A model generated the notes under the pieces. It was not told the DNA's origin and did no database searches. It worked only from the letters and a program-made list of their open reading frames with translations. The translations under genes and the position numbers were made by a program. A DNA stretch of 64,000 nucleotides. Origin: Sugiyamaella lignohabitans (taxonomy: Eukaryota; Ascomycota; Dipodascomycetes; Dipodascales; Trichomonascaceae). Of the stretch, positions 1 to 10,900 are shown piece after piece (within the stretch, counting starts at the first letter, position 1; each line of letters starts with the position of its first letter). The stretch lies in NCBI RefSeq assembly GCF_001640025.1, contig NC_031671.1:2170001-2234000 (forward strand). Reading direction: 5' to 3'.

Positions 1-378
1 TATTGCGTGGACTGAAGTAAAGTTAGGGTCCTAGTCGGAGTGATTCAGTTCCAGGGATTTATGCGAACCAAGAACAGAAAATGGCAGGACAATGGACCGG
101 AGTGTAACTAGTCCATATTCCATCAATTTGGAAATTCAGCACCGGTAAACCCAACTGGAAGATGGACGGACTTTGGTCCGCGTTCACGTGATAAGTGATC
201 AAGCGAGCGGATAAACCCATTGCCATGAAAACAGCCGGTGGAAACGAGCCGGGGTCAAAAAGTGCCCCCTATGCAGCAGTTCCCCCGCATTCACCGCACC
301 TGGTGAAGCCATTCACTTATCATATAAAGGTTACCATTGTAGTCAAATGCGACCGTGATAGGCATTGTCAACAAAGCA
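1..378. other. 5' region of the enoyl-CoA hydratase gene
   Basis: No coding region is recognised here. A CACGTG E-box core lies at 185-190, within TTCACGTGATAAG, a class bound by bHLH factors such as Cbf1 in yeasts. It is about 190 bp upstream of the predicted start codon, a plausible promoter position. A short reading frame at 195-389 has no supporting features. Confidence 0.4.
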
Positions 379-1428
379 ATGAGCATTGATTACTCTAAGT
401 ACTCGGAAGATATCTATAAAGTCAAAGTTGTGGACAACCGGTTCTTGCTGGTGACACTGGATCGGCCGAAACACGCCAACTCCATTCCCACCAAGTACCA
501 TGCCAAGCTCGACGCCCTCTGGACACAATTTGAGAACGATCCTCAGCTCCGTGTGGCCATTATTACTGGCAAGGGTAAATTCTTTTGTGCTGGAGCTGAC
601 TTGAAAGGTGAGTTTAGGGGGATTGGTGATATGCCTCTGGCGGCTGGGGCTCTGCCCCAGGCTCCGTGAATTCTGCTTCGCAGCAGATGGCTGGGACCAT
701 GGTTTTGAACTGTCTCGATTAATGGAGTTCAGGAATAAGTTCCTGGTTCTGGGGAGGAGGGTTTGTTGGTGTTGGGATTTGGTTTCGGTTTTATTTGTTA
801 CTGACTGAAGACAGAGTGGTTGGAGACAAAGAAAGCTGGCAATTCTCCGTTAGAGAAGTCTGTTCCTAATGAAAGTCTTATCAAATATGGCGGCTTTTTA
901 GGTCTGTCGAATAGAGAGACTGTCAAGCCTATTATTGCCGCTGTCAATGGGTCGTCTTATGGAGGTGGCACTGAGGCTCTGATTAATTGTGACTTGGCAG
1001 TGGCAGTCTCGTCGGCTACGATCTCGCTACCGGAGTCTCGTCGCGGTGTTATTGCACTTGCTGGAGCCCTTCCTCGCATTGGTAGACAGTTAGGTCTCAA
1101 ACGGGCTGCTGAATTAGCTATCGTGTCCGAACCTATTTCGGCCCATACTGCATATAAATGGGGTCTTTTGAATCGAGTGGTAAGCACTCGGTCTGATCTT
1201 TTACCTGCAGCATTTGATTTGGCTCATAAAATAGCTCTGGGCTCTCCTGAAGCTATTTTGGCTTCATTGCGAGGCATTCGACGTGGTTATGGTGATTCTA
1301 AGGACACCCTTGCCGAGGCTACTGGTGTTGCTTCGCAAGAAGAGGGTAAACTTGTTCAGGAGTCTGAGAACATCAAAGAGGGACTCGCTGCATTTACAGA
1401 CAAGCGAGATCCTACATGGCGTCTGTAG
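379..1428 (+). CDS. Enoyl-CoA hydratase/isomerase (crotonase) family protein, two exons
   Basis: Exons are 379-607 and 815-1428, giving 280 residues. The splice (donor GTGAGT at 608, TACTGAC branch near 799, acceptor ACAG ending at 814) joins the frame across FCAGADLK and EW, the usual first oxyanion-hole block. Exon 2 has GGTE followed by CDLAVA, and LPE followed by RRG; the Glu residues in GGTE and LPE match the two catalytic glutamates of crotonases. The protein should hydrate or isomerise enoyl-CoA thioesters in fatty-acid or branched-chain breakdown. I see no clear peroxisomal PTS1 (it ends TWRL) and no strong mitochondrial presequence, so location and substrate are open. The first ATG in frame (379) is used; upstream extension would need a GTG. 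The intron holds a partial copy of the GC-rich foldback arm. Confidence 0.85.
632..686. repeat. Partial foldback arm inside the hydratase intron
   Basis: It begins with TGCCTCTGGCGGCTGGGGCT, the outer half of the window's dispersed GC-rich arm, then diverges. A small TCTGCTTCGCAGCAGA hairpin follows. It lies wholly within intron 608-814. Confidence 0.7.
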
Positions 1429-2361
1429 GGCTTAGCTTTTATGCCATAAATGATCAATCTATATTCATAGCTAATATCTGTTCTTGATCTCTCCCTGACA
1501 ATGCCAATACAAGTAATGATCGACATTACCCCTGAATATTCCTCTTACGATTGCGATCGCTAGCTCGCACAAGAAATTCGTAACATACTTCTCGTGTTTG
1601 TCCTCCTAATTTCTTATTAGTGTTATCAGATTTATCAGAAATTTGTTGACTGTATTGACAATCGTAATTACAGTCATAATCATATCCATAATAAATTATC
1701 ATTATCTTGATACAAACAAGCTATATGCTGTTCGATCAACCCCGGCTTCTGTCTACCTCTGTTCTACGAACAGTATTTGTCACTTAAAATAGCTAACTCA
1801 GGATTAATAACCATCCATGTTTTCCACGAGGAAAGGATATGATATGTCCTTGGCTACTTGTGCTGCTGCTAACCTGGGACAGATGCTAGCATGCTCGCAT
1901 TGTTACGTGCTTTTGCTTCTATCATCTGCACAATGTCCAAGCCACAAATTAAACTCACAAAACTAAAAACATTAATCTCAAAACTGACAAATGACTTCCG
2001 CCGCTGATATTTTAATATTTTCTGAGTGTCTCACCCGCTTAGGCATCACAGTAATTTCATTAAATTTCAGCTCTCTGATTAGCGCAATGAAGGCACAGGA
2101 CTCTTCCACCGATAGGATTACTGACCAGTACGTCCGGTGCTTCGGGAATTTTAGAAAAATATCCTAGTCCCATGGCTCCGGTTGGGCAGTGTAGCCTACG
2201 GAGATAAGATGGTGGCAACCCTTATGAGCGCCCTGCATCGAAGGTCGGCCGGTCCTTTTTATGCATATTCTGCTGCAATCACTTCACGAATATTTCAGAG
2301 ATGCCGGCGAGCAATATAGTAAACAAGATAGATAATCCACAGGAGAAACCAAGAAAAAAAA
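1429..2361. other. Intergenic region between hydratase and NAT2-like genes
   Basis: 933 bp, mostly AT-rich. I see no open frame of note, no tRNA-like T-arm and no foldback arm. It should contain the hydratase terminator and the promoter of the next gene. Confidence 0.4.
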
Positions 2362-3081
2362 ATGCTGCCGGTTTTTAGAACAGCCTTATCTGGAGCTAGT
2401 CGTAGACTAGTAATAGAGGCCAGACCTTTGAGTAGATCCGGTTTCAGACTATTGTCGGAGAATTTGTCGGCATCATCTTTGGCTGCGGGTAGAAACGGCC
2501 CCGGCAAATCAAGAAGTTTCCATTTCAGCCGAACTTTATCAAATACTCTTAAAAAAGAGGGAAAATCGGTTGTTGAAAAAACTGTCAAGGCTGCTGAAGA
2601 AACCGGGCCCAAGAAAAGACCTTCATTGAAGGAGCTCACTAAGAAATATGGATGGGCCGCTGTAGGAGTGTATTTTGGATTGAGTGCTATCGATTTCCCT
2701 CTTTGTTTTTTGTTTGTTCATTCTATGGGTAAAGAAAAAGTCCAGGAACTTGAGAAATCAGTCAAGGGTTTCTTTGGATTCAGCACAAAGCCTGATGACC
2801 TTTCAATTGTGCCTGACGAGAATGCCGAGGATCTGGGTACCGAAAGTACTGAAGAGGAGAACAACTGGAGTTTGTTGATTACCGAGCTTACTATTGCATA
2901 TGCCATACATAAGTCTGTGTTTATTTTTGTCCGAGTACCCACAACTGCAGCCATTACTCCTTGGGTGGTCAAGAAATTGAGAAGTTGGGGTTTTAATATT
3001 GGAGGCAAGGCTGCTGAGACCACTGCCAGGTTTGGCACTGCTCCTAGCAACAGACAAAAATGGACTTCCTGGTTTTCATGA
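2362..3081 (+). CDS. NAT2/FAM210-like mitochondrial DUF1279 protein
   Basis: 239 residues, single exon, ATG in an A-rich context. The first ~60 residues are rich in Arg and Ser with few acids, as in a mitochondrial presequence. From about residue 78, KKRPSLKELTKKYGWAAVGV opens a DUF1279 domain with a first hydrophobic helix (VYFGLSAIDFPLCFLFVHSMG). A second hydrophobic stretch follows around residues 175-210. The closest named relatives I recall are yeast Nat2 and animal FAM210A/B, inner-membrane proteins tied to mitochondrial translation and metabolism. The Nat2 name comes from a claimed N-acetylation role that the domain does not explain, so I give no enzymatic function. It converges on the next gene with a 190-bp gap that carries no foldback arm. 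Confidence 0.8.
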   Translation: MLPVFRTALSGASRRLVIEARPLSRSGFRLLSENLSASSLAAGRNGPGKSRSFHFSRTLSNTLKKEGKSVVEKTVKAAEETGPKKRPSLKELTKKYGWAAVGVYFGLSAIDFPLCFLFVHSMGKEKVQELEKSVKGFFGFSTKPDDLSIVPDENAEDLGTESTEEENNWSLLITELTIAYAIHKSVFIFVRVPTTAAITPWVVKKLRSWGFNIGGKAAETTARFGTAPSNRQKWTSWFS

Positions 3082-3270
3082 TTTCAAACCAGTCTAGGCA
3101 CTCGATCGCTCTTTGTAAATAGTGAAACATAATAAATTATAGCGTGAATAAATAAATGATTATATATGCATGTAGACATTCATAAAGTAATTCGCGGTAG
3201 CGAGTTGAGATGAAATGATAAAATGGGAAATGAGGATGCAAATAAAATGCTAGTGGTGGGTGTTTTGGTA

Positions 3271-4875
3271 TTATTTCGTTATTGCCTTTGCTACACCGAT
3301 ATGCGATTGGCCGTTTAAGTTTTCATCGACATTATATGACTGCGACAGTTCATTATCGTCTTCTGGAACATTTTGGAATTGTGACGTTGGTCGACTTAAC
3401 ATGTCCTCAGACGTGGGTCTTTGGTTGTAATCTCCCTTGACGTAATGATTTACTACTCCATAATAGCTGCTGTGATTGTTTCGTTGCCTGAGGGACTTGG
3501 ATCCTTCATCTCCCGTGTCACTATAGTTCTCGCCGTCATCATAGAGATCATTGTCGTTGTGATCAAAGTCCGTGCTGCTATGAATGGTCGTATTAACTCC
3601 CTTTCCAGAGCCTATTACCACTGGACTATGATTACTCATATCCGCTTGTAAATCAGACTGAGACAGCTGTTGTAGATTTAGGTCTTCGCTGCTATCTTGG
3701 GTTCTGCGGTTGACAAAGCTGTGGTTGGACTCGTTCTGGTCAATAACATGCTCTCTAGCATCTATATAGTCGTCATCTTCATCAATCTCAAGATATGGAG
3801 GTAGTCGTGATGGCAGGATCCTGCGGGCTGATCGTGAAATAGGATTGCTAGAACTCGTTTCACCCGCCGGGTTAGCACTGCCAGTATGGACACCGGTATC
3901 ATATTGACTGTGAAGATCAGCTTCTTCTCCATATTCCTCGTCGGCAACACCACTGTGAGCACCATTGGAATTGCCAGTATTATGGACGGGATATGGTGGC
4001 GGAGCTTGGAAAGACTCGGAATCATAGTTCGATGCCCTGTCAGTGGATCCCCATCTTTGGGTCATCTCACGACGAGTTGCTGCCGGTCCTCCACTGTTGG
4101 GATTATGTGATTGCATATCCAATCGCAATGCTTCCGACCTCACAGCACTGGACTTTTCCAAATCTCTTGCCCTCCTTTTCTTCACTATATAAAGTCGAGC
4201 AATCAACCCTATAATGATAATGCCAATAATTAGGAAAAAAAAGTACAGATATTTCAGACCCGAGGATCCTGAACTAGATGGGATATCCAACGAATACGGG
4301 CTCGTTGAGTTAGACCCTGCAGATGTCGATGTACCGTTCTGAGGGGCATGGGTAGAACCAGGTGTCGAACCCACGCTGGATGTACTACTATTCGCCGACG
4401 GAGTTGCTACAACAATAACAACGTTTCTTGCAAGAATAGAGAATGATGTTGGTAACAATGCCTCTGGGAGTGACGTAGTCGTACTCATAATCGTACTTTT
4501 ACTTGTACTCGTACCCGTACTCGTAACAGCAGCTGAAACACGCGAAACTGCCAACAATGCCAGAATATATCTGAATGATGTCTGCAACTGAAATGTAACA
4601 TGTCCTAAACGTCCGAAAGTCGGTTTCAGGTTCGTTTTCAAACGCTGTGTTCCTAATTTATTTGATAATGTCTGTAACAGTACTGGCAAAGACACATGGT
4701 CGGTGTGTATCGCAGCCAGTGGTGGGGTAAGCAAAAGCAGCACTTCAATACCCTTTAAATCGTATATAGTGGGCCAATCATCGCAAACCGGTTCCAAAAG
4801 ACTGATATCCATATCGGATTCAGTCGTTTTACGACTGATGCTATTATTGTCACTGTATTCAGCCAATTGGCGCAT
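3271..4875 (-). CDS. Single-pass membrane protein with PPxY motifs
   Basis: 534 residues from the ATG at 4875. One strong transmembrane helix spans about residues 207-230 (YFFFLIIGIIIIGLIARLYIV), followed by the positive stop KKRRAR. The segment before it (115-205) is Ser/Thr-rich, like an O-mannosylated ectodomain. The cytoplasmic tail (231-534) is acidic and low-complexity and carries PPPY and LPPY, potential binding sites for the WW domains of Rsp5-type ubiquitin ligases. Yeast Rcr1/Rcr2 and other Rsp5 adaptors share this plan, but I do not recognise a specific orthologue. Residues 101-116 resemble a signal peptide ending VSA-A, and a CAG acceptor-like site lies just before them, so the first ~97 residues may be wrongly included and a short upstream exon may exist. 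Confidence 0.65.
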   Translation of the reverse strand: MRQLAEYSDNNSISRKTTESDMDISLLEPVCDDWPTIYDLKGIEVLLLLTPPLAAIHTDHVSLPVLLQTLSNKLGTQRLKTNLKPTFGRLGHVTFQLQTSFRYILALLAVSRVSAAVTSTGTSTSKSTIMSTTTSLPEALLPTSFSILARNVVIVVATPSANSSTSSVGSTPGSTHAPQNGTSTSAGSNSTSPYSLDIPSSSGSSGLKYLYFFFLIIGIIIIGLIARLYIVKKRRARDLEKSSAVRSEALRLDMQSHNPNSGGPAATRREMTQRWGSTDRASNYDSESFQAPPPYPVHNTGNSNGAHSGVADEEYGEEADLHSQYDTGVHTGSANPAGETSSSNPISRSARRILPSRLPPYLEIDEDDDYIDAREHVIDQNESNHSFVNRRTQDSSEDLNLQQLSQSDLQADMSNHSPVVIGSGKGVNTTIHSSTDFDHNDNDLYDDGENYSDTGDEGSKSLRQRNNHSSYYGVVNHYVKGDYNQRPTSEDMLSRPTSQFQNVPEDDNELSQSYNVDENLNGQSHIGVAKAITK

Positions 4876-6033
4876 AACGACAAATCCAGTGAAAGCGGGC
4901 TGACCAATTAGTCTCTACGGCAGAACGCGAACTCTACTTTCTCCAGTTGTTGTGCTTTTTCTAATACTTGATTCTTACAATAATCATTCCATATTTTACG
5001 AATATCCATCCATTTCCGGCCGTTCCGTCGCCCTCACCTCTTCTGTAAATTTTAGCTATGACAGTCGCTTTGAGACAACCCTTCTAAAATACGGTATAAG
5101 AATGGCGTACAAACTCCAACAGCTTATAAATAAAAAAAGTAAAACTATCTGTATCCCAAACGTAGCTCTTGGTACTGATAAATGTCCTCAAATCTGACAA
5201 TCCACACTTTTGAGATGAAATTCGGATATTTCTCCTGAGGTTTTTCTACCAGTTGAGTCGCAAAACTGTACATACAGGCTTCAAAATGAGCCAAATCTGT
5301 ACCTGCCTACCCGAGTGGTTCCGGTCCTAAAAGTATCCAATCGTATTTTATTATTGTACCAGCTGTTAGTACTTTTGGCGGATGCTAATTATCAGCAGCA
5401 GAATCCAAGCCCAAAGCTCATGTACGAGTGCTGTATGGCGTGAGTGTATGTGGGTATATGTGGATGGTAGAGATGTCGCTCATCCTGGATGGATCTAGTT
5501 GTCTGGCATGTATGTACATCAGCACGGCTTCAGCTTTGACAGGAAGCCCCACATCTAGAGATTAACCGCATCTAATCACATCTAATCAGTGGCTGCATCT
5601 CTCTCTCACCGTCTCATTTTCGTTCTTTCAAGTCCTGCATAATCAAACTGACACTAGCCAGAAATTCGCATCTAATCTACTAAATATAACATATGATTAG
5701 TCTGTCCATATCTGGAAACACAGAATTTGTTAGATAGACTGTTAATTACCCTTCGCTCAGATACTAATCAAACTGACGTCAGTCAATAAAATTACCCAAT
5801 CCACACATACCACCTCATCTAAAACACCCTAGCAGTATCCAGACCACGTGCTATAAGCGTCCCGAACTTATCCTACCAAAAAGTACAAAGCCAACCAACC
5901 CACTCCCGTTCCAAATACAGAAACCAGATCTGACATTCCACCTGGGCAGGGGTATGCACAGACACACAGGACGCCAGATAAGGTTATCGTTATCTATCCG
6001 ATCAGTCGCCGATCATCGATGCCAGGGGCCAGA
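4876..6033. other. Intergenic region upstream of the membrane-protein gene
   Basis: No gene recognised. It contains scattered copies of the short motif CATCTAATC (around 5566-5690) and a perfect CRE-type palindrome at 5774-5781. The foldback element at 6034 closes it. Confidence 0.4.
5774..5781. promoter_or_regulatory. CRE-like palindrome TGACGTCA
   Basis: Perfect 8-bp ATF/CREB bZIP site inside a longer near-palindrome ACTGACGTCAGT. It lies about 900 bp upstream of the membrane-protein start. Assignment to that gene is inference. Confidence 0.35.
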
Positions 6034-6174
6034 TGCCTCCGGCAGCCGGGGCTCCATCCCAGACCCTGGTTGCTCTTCTGGCTGCGCTCAAGTCGGTTCG
6101 TCTACGGTTCCCGGCTATCTCCTTCTTTGCAGGAGCAACCAGGGTCTGGAGCGGAGCCCCAGCCGCCGGAGGCA
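6034..6174. repeat. Foldback element (inverted arm pair) downstream of GTR1
   Basis: Two ~60-bp arms in inverted orientation around a short unique centre, about 28 bp beyond the GTR1 stop codon. The left arm carries several substitutions (GGCAGCCGGGGCTCCATCCC). The right arm has the TGCAGGAG-type inner module. Confidence 0.85.
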
Positions 6175-6202
6175 GCACCCCCAAGGAGAAAAAACAGAGT
6201 CA

Positions 6203-7244
6203 TTAATTAGATTCCTCGATGGTCTGGAACCAGGTGCGTGAGGCGCGGATGTTTGCGATGATGGTGTTGCCGTCGATATCGTTTGCTCCAGCCGGGGCTC
6301 GACCTGCTGGCGGCATCACCACCATGATGAATGTGTTGGGCGTCAGGGTGTCGATATAGGCCGAGCAGTTGAGTCCATGTAGCGACACCGTTTGGAACTG
6401 CGACCGCATTTTGCTGCAGCTTTGTTTGTATGTTTTGATGATGTTGGAGATTTTCTCGAACCGTTTCGGGTCCAGTTTAGGGTCTGTTTTGGACTTGATA
6501 CTCGACACAAAAGTGCTGGCTTGTCCTCCTGACACGTGTGAGATCACCAGGAACGTGGTCCGTTCAAACAGCACTACTTCTTGTGCCTCGCTGATATCAG
6601 CAAAGCTCTCGAGGTGTTTCTGAAATGTCGCCATATTAGGGATCAGAGAACATACAATGCTCGACCACGCTTTATATAGCGATTCATCCCAAATAGAGGT
6701 GGCAAACCCGGTCAGTGAGAATTCAAACGGCTTAGCCTGGTCTCGCAACGTCCGCATCGTGGCATTAAACACCTCGTCTCGACGCTCGGCACGCACCAGA
6801 TCCATTTTATGAAGTAATACAAATACTTTAGCATCAGGCGAAAACTCTCGTAGGTACCTCAAGCATCGAATAAATGTCTCGATATCCTTTGTGACCTCTT
6901 TGGACTCGACATCAAACACATGAATCAGCACTTCCACCATCCGGAAGATGTGGTCCTTCTGTGTTGTGAAGTAATTGTCTATAAACACATCTTGTCCACC
7001 ACAATCCCACAAGTTTAGAGTCATATGCCCCAGAAATCGCAGATGTGAATGTTCTACATCGATGGTAGCTCCTAATCGCCGAGTATCGAACGCTGAATAG
7101 TTACTGAAGATAATGCTTCTCATCGACGACTTGCCCGACCCACTGCGGCCCTATTTTCACTCGTTAGCACCTCTGACACCATACGTCTTCATCTTCAATA
7201 CTCACGATCAGCAACAGCTTTTTCCTCGACGAATTTCCCGCCAT
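6203..7244 (-). CDS. GTR1: Rag-family GTPase Gtr1 (RagA/B orthologue), two exons
   Basis: Exon 1 is 7206-7244 (MAGNSSRKKLLLI) and exon 2 is 6203-7150, giving 328 residues. The 55-nt intron 7151-7205 has donor GTGAGT, a GCTAAC branch and acceptor TAG. Splicing restores the P-loop GRSGSGKS (residues 14-21), which the exon-2 frame alone lacks. Switch II is LWDCGGQDVFIDNYF, the Rag-type WDxGGQ, and HKMDLV is the base-recognition motif in which Rag proteins replace NKxD. The C-terminal half is the roadblock-like dimerisation domain. Gtr1 pairs with Gtr2 on the vacuole, anchored by the EGO/Ragulator complex, and relays amino-acid status to TORC1. Gtr2 is not in this window. Confidence 0.93.
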
Positions 7245-7358
7245 TTTACAACACAATCCGTGAAATACGCTTGTCAAACTGACGGTCAGTCTTGTTAATG
7301 CAAGATCGGTAATAGGTGGACTGCTAGCGCCGTGCGTTGCTGGTTCGGGGAGATGGCG

Positions 7359-7491
7359 TGCCTCCGGCGGCTGGGCTCCGCCCAGACCTGGTTGTGCTCG
7401 CTTCGCGAGCCCTCGGATCGTGGTGGGGAGGCCTTATAGGACGAGCGAAGCGAGCAACGGGGTCTGGGGCAGCGCCCCAGCCGCCGGAGGC
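7359..7491. repeat. Foldback element in the GTR1-ERG9 divergent spacer
   Basis: Inverted arm pair whose inner modules are GCTCGCTTCGCGAGC and its relative GAGCGAAGCGAGC, with the outer modules CCTCCGGCGGCTGGG and CCCCAGCCGCCGGAGG. Confidence 0.85.
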
Positions 7492-7996
7492 GTCAGGGGG
7501 TACCGAGCAGCAGCGACCTCCGGCTGTCAGCGCTCATTTCATCGAGCTTAATTTTAAATTTCGCCGCTAACGGGTTACTGTGGTGGTAGGAGTGCGAGAT
7601 AATCGGTGTTTTGATGCTCAATTTTGCTCTGATTAGAGCTTGGTCGTGTTTTGATGTGGTTACCCCTGATCTGCATTACATATGCTAGTTATAGTCTGAC
7701 AGCTCAGGGTCCTATCGGCTCTAGCTGGTTTTGAACGGCCCGGACCGGGGTGAATTCTGTGGAAAATAACGTCAAATTTAGTAGGAGGAGTGGGTGGGGG
7801 TTTTTATAGAAGTGTTTATTCTGGGTCAGGGGAGATGGGTCAGGTCAATGTTTCTCAGGGGATAGGAATCACTGCGGCTAGTTACCCGGCCTGAAAAATC
7901 CAGAGAATCGTCGTATATGGTCTCACGTGTAGACATAAATATGGGCAGTGAACATCTAGCGGTAGAGGGACTGTATCGAGAGAACATTTTTTTACA
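7492..7996. promoter_or_regulatory. ERG9 upstream region
   Basis: No gene recognised. A CACGTG core lies at 7924-7929, about 70 bp upstream of the start codon, a bHLH-type site that could serve a sterol regulator. That link is inference. Confidence 0.35.
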
Positions 7997-9545
7997 ATGA
8001 GCAAATACCTTGATCTGTTGACACATCCGAGTGAGCTTTCGGCAGCTCTGGAATGGTAAGTAGATTTGCAGGAATATTCATTAATTTTATGTGGCAATTG
8101 ACTCTCCGATAGTCAGCAGTGACTTTTTGATCTGGTCCAGCTAACTCTGGTACAGGAAGTTTTTACGCACACCATTACACCCTAGAAACATTTCTAAAGA
8201 GTCACCTACACTTAGGAGATGTTACGAGCTACTGGATTACACATCACGATCGTTTGCTGCTGTTATCAAGGAGCTTCATCCTGAATTAAGAGATGCTATC
8301 ATGATCTTTTACGTTATTCTACGTGGATTGGACACTATTGAGGACGACACTGAGTTGGATAATGATATCAAGATTCCTCTTCTCAGATCGTTTAAGAGTG
8401 TCCTTGATAAGGACGACTGGACTTTTGATGGAGTTAGCGAGAAAGAACACGACAGAATTGTATTGGTTGAATTCGATACGGTTCTCACTGAATTCCACAA
8501 ACTCAAGCCCGAGTACCAAAAGATCATTGCTAACATCACTCATAAGATGGGCAATGGTATGGCTGACTATATTTCCAAAGAATCACAGAAGAACTATGAA
8601 GGCGTGGAGACTATTGCTGCCTATGACTTGTACTGTCATCATGTCGCCGGTATTGTAGGTGAGGGTCTAACCCAGCTGGCGGTTCTATCGGGATTCGGAG
8701 AACCTATTCTGGACAAGAACCCTCAATTGTACAATTCAATGGGTCTCTTTTTACAAAAGACCAATATCATCAGAGATTTCAGAGAGGATCTAGACGACGG
8801 CCGTTCATTCTGGCCAAAGGAAGTATGGTCCAAGTATGCTGATTCTCTTGTTGATTTCACCAAACCTGAGAACGAGAAAAAGGCTTTACACTGTGTTAGT
8901 GATCTTGCTGTCTTGTCTTTACAACATGTTGAAGATTGTATTGAATACCTTGAGAACATTAATGAGCCCTCTCTGTTCAGTTTCTGCGCCATTCCCCAGG
9001 TCATGTCCATTGCTACTCTAGAGCTTGTGTTCAACAACAAAGACATCTTCTACAGAAATATCAAGATCCGACGTGGTCTTGCTGCCAAACTCATTCTAGA
9101 AAGTGGAAATATTGCTGGTGTGTATAGGATCTTCAAAGACTACACACGCAAGATCCATCTCCGCAACAGACCCGACGACCCTAACTTCTTGCGCATCGAA
9201 ATCATCTGCGGCAAAATCGAAAAGTTTATTGACGAACACGATCCTACCTCGGCTCTTAACGTTGCCAAAGCTAGCCGGGCCACCAAACGTAAAAACGAAC
9301 CTTCCGAATTCGCTATTTTTGTTGCTGCCGCTGCTATCCTGTCGGTGACATGTGGAACCATGGTCCTCATCGCGTATCTCAACGGAGCACGTTTTGATCT
9401 CGTTTTTGCAGACGGCTTGAAAATGGTCAACCACCTCCTGTTCAATGGCCCCATGCCAAGCTCTGCACACGAAAACGTCGTGCCTGCTGTCACAGCTACC
9501 GTTGCCAGCGTCGTGGAGTCCGTCATCCCCCACTCTGATCTTTAG
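7997..9545 (+). CDS. ERG9: Squalene synthase, two exons
   Basis: Exon 1 is 7997-8055 and exon 2 is 8156-9545, giving 482 residues. The 100-nt intron has donor GTAAGT, a GCTAAC branch at 8140 and acceptor ACAG. The splice rebuilds the tryptophan in LEWKFLRTPLHP, typical of the family's N-terminus. Both aspartate-rich, magnesium-binding motifs are present: DTIEDD (79-84) and DFREDLDD (227-234). A C-terminal hydrophobic helix (about 405-429) anchors the enzyme in the ER membrane. It condenses two farnesyl diphosphates head-to-head to presqualene diphosphate and reduces this with NADPH to squalene, the first step committed to ergosterol. It converges on the dioxygenase gene, with a foldback element in the 206-bp gap. 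Confidence 0.95.
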
Positions 9546-9584
9546 TATATATAATCTGCGCAATATAAACTCGGCGGTGGACCA

Positions 9585-9722
9585 GCATCCGACGGCTGGG
9601 GCTCTGCTCCCAGACCCCGCTGCTCCTCTTGCTACGCTCGAGTCGGTACGTCGACGTGCCAGTTATCTCCTGCGAAGCAGGAGCAACCAGGGTCTGGGGC
9701 GGAGCCCCAGCAGCCGGAGGCA
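9585..9722. repeat. Foldback element between ERG9 and the dioxygenase gene
   Basis: Inverted pair filling most of the convergent 3' spacer. The left arm ends CTCTTGCTACGCTCGAGTCG. The right arm has the CTCCTGCGAAGCAGGAG hairpin. Either strand would fold in a read-through transcript. Confidence 0.85.
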
Positions 9723-9751
9723 AGTGGCTCGGAGATGCAAGTTCTGGTTTA

Positions 9752-10648
9752 CTATAGTTTGGTGAAGTTGTCACCACCAGTCGGAGGGACTTGGAGCCAG
9801 TTGAGACAGTCGTAGTTGCAGGCTCCGTCAATGGCGTGGAATGTGTATGCGTAGCGGGATTTGGATGAGGTGTTTTTGTTGGACCGATGGAGAACAGAGT
9901 TGTGGATGAGGACCAGACTGCCTGCAGGACACGTCAGTCGCACGAATTTGTCTCCAGTGGGCTCCTGGTATTCAGGGACGTTTTCCAGACGAAGGAACTC
10001 GGTACCAGATCCGTCGGCCTTGCGAACAAATCGTTTGTAGACAGGACATGTTTTGTGTGAGCCGGGAATGTATTCAAGAGCTCCATTTTCAATTGTACAG
10101 TCTTCCAGGGCATACCAGAATCCGACAGCGCTCTGGGGTTCGGTGTATAGAAATGTGCCGTCCTGGTGGGTTGGAACTTCACCACCGATCTCCGGCTGTT
10201 TACAGATGAGCATGCTTTGAAGGATTTTAGGCTCTTTGAAACCAAGTGTATCGGCAATTGCCTTGTTACGGGCTGTAACAGATACACTGGAGAACACCGG
10301 ATCAAGTTCGTGTAGCGCATGTCCTACTTTATTGACTGCCGCGGACTTGTCTCTTGTGAGGTTACCTTCTTTATCGAATGCATCTTCCTCAAAAAAGAAT
10401 CGGATCTTATCAGAAGATCCTAAGAAGTAATCATCACCAACATGTTCAGCAGACTCGTCACCAACATTTTCTCCAGTGGTGAATTTCGTCTTGGGGTGGT
10501 TCTCCATTGGAAACTCCTCCAACAGTTTGTGACCTCGACTCAGCAATGCAGAAACTTGTTCTTTAGATAACTCTCCAGGTATCACTAAACATCCATTCTT
10601 TTCAAAGAAATCAACCTGATCGGGTGTCAGTCCTTCCGCTAACGACAT
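9752..10648 (-). CDS. Phytanoyl-CoA dioxygenase family protein (PHYHD1-like)
   Basis: 298 residues from the ATG at 10648 (MSLAEGLTPDQVDFFEKNG). A frame extending to 10714 adds 22 hydrophobic residues that I judge to be 5' leader. The Fe(II) facial triad is visible: H161-x-D163 (THQDGTF) and H254 (VLHRS), with R265 suited to bind 2-oxoglutarate. FWYALEDCTIENGALEYIPG is the usual block between them. It is closest in pattern to human PHYHD1, a cytosolic 2-oxoglutarate dioxygenase of uncertain substrate, rather than peroxisomal PAHX. No PTS1 is seen (ends FTKL). A cluster of GATA sites lies just upstream. Confidence 0.85.
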   Translation of the reverse strand: MSLAEGLTPDQVDFFEKNGCLVIPGELSKEQVSALLSRGHKLLEEFPMENHPKTKFTTGENVGDESAEHVGDDYFLGSSDKIRFFFEEDAFDKEGNLTRDKSAAVNKVGHALHELDPVFSSVSVTARNKAIADTLGFKEPKILQSMLICKQPEIGGEVPTHQDGTFLYTEPQSAVGFWYALEDCTIENGALEYIPGSHKTCPVYKRFVRKADGSGTEFLRLENVPEYQEPTGDKFVRLTCPAGSLVLIHNSVLHRSNKNTSSKSRYAYTFHAIDGACNYDCLNWLQVPPTGGDNFTKL

Positions 10649-10680
10649 TGTTATGTTTATGAAATCCGGAAAGATGTCCA

Positions 10681-10732
10681 GGGAGATAAGAGATAAGAAA
10701 TAAGAAATAGTCACCCTTGCCCTTATCGGTTA
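10681..10732. promoter_or_regulatory. GATA-site cluster
   Basis: GATAAG occurs twice in quick succession (GAGATAAGAGATAAG), with the related AATAAG repeats next to it and CTTATC shortly after. The cluster sits just upstream of the dioxygenase start, suggesting a GATA factor (nitrogen or iron control), but the factor is unknown. Confidence 0.35.
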
Positions 10733-10844
10733 TTACAGGTTCTGATCAAGCTAAATAGTCGCGTTGGATTCTCGAACTAGCTCAGATCGATTTAACAACT
10801 CGATCCAAGTTCGTCGCCATTCCTCAGAAATTAATGACCCACCA

Positions 10845-10847
<3 letters not shown>

Positions 10848-10889
<42 letters not shown>
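10848..10889. repeat. (TAA)n microsatellite
   Basis: About 14 uninterrupted TAA units just past the stop of the first pseudokinase gene. The duplicate copy at 16424-16445 is shorter and interrupted. Confidence 0.9.
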
Positions 10890-10900
10890 GCCAACACTCT

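Noticed and set aside
9523..9831. Interspersed inverted GC-rich repeats considered as a CRISPR array
   Set aside because: Repeats are inverted, unequally spaced, in introns and 3' spacers of a eukaryotic genome, with no cas genes.
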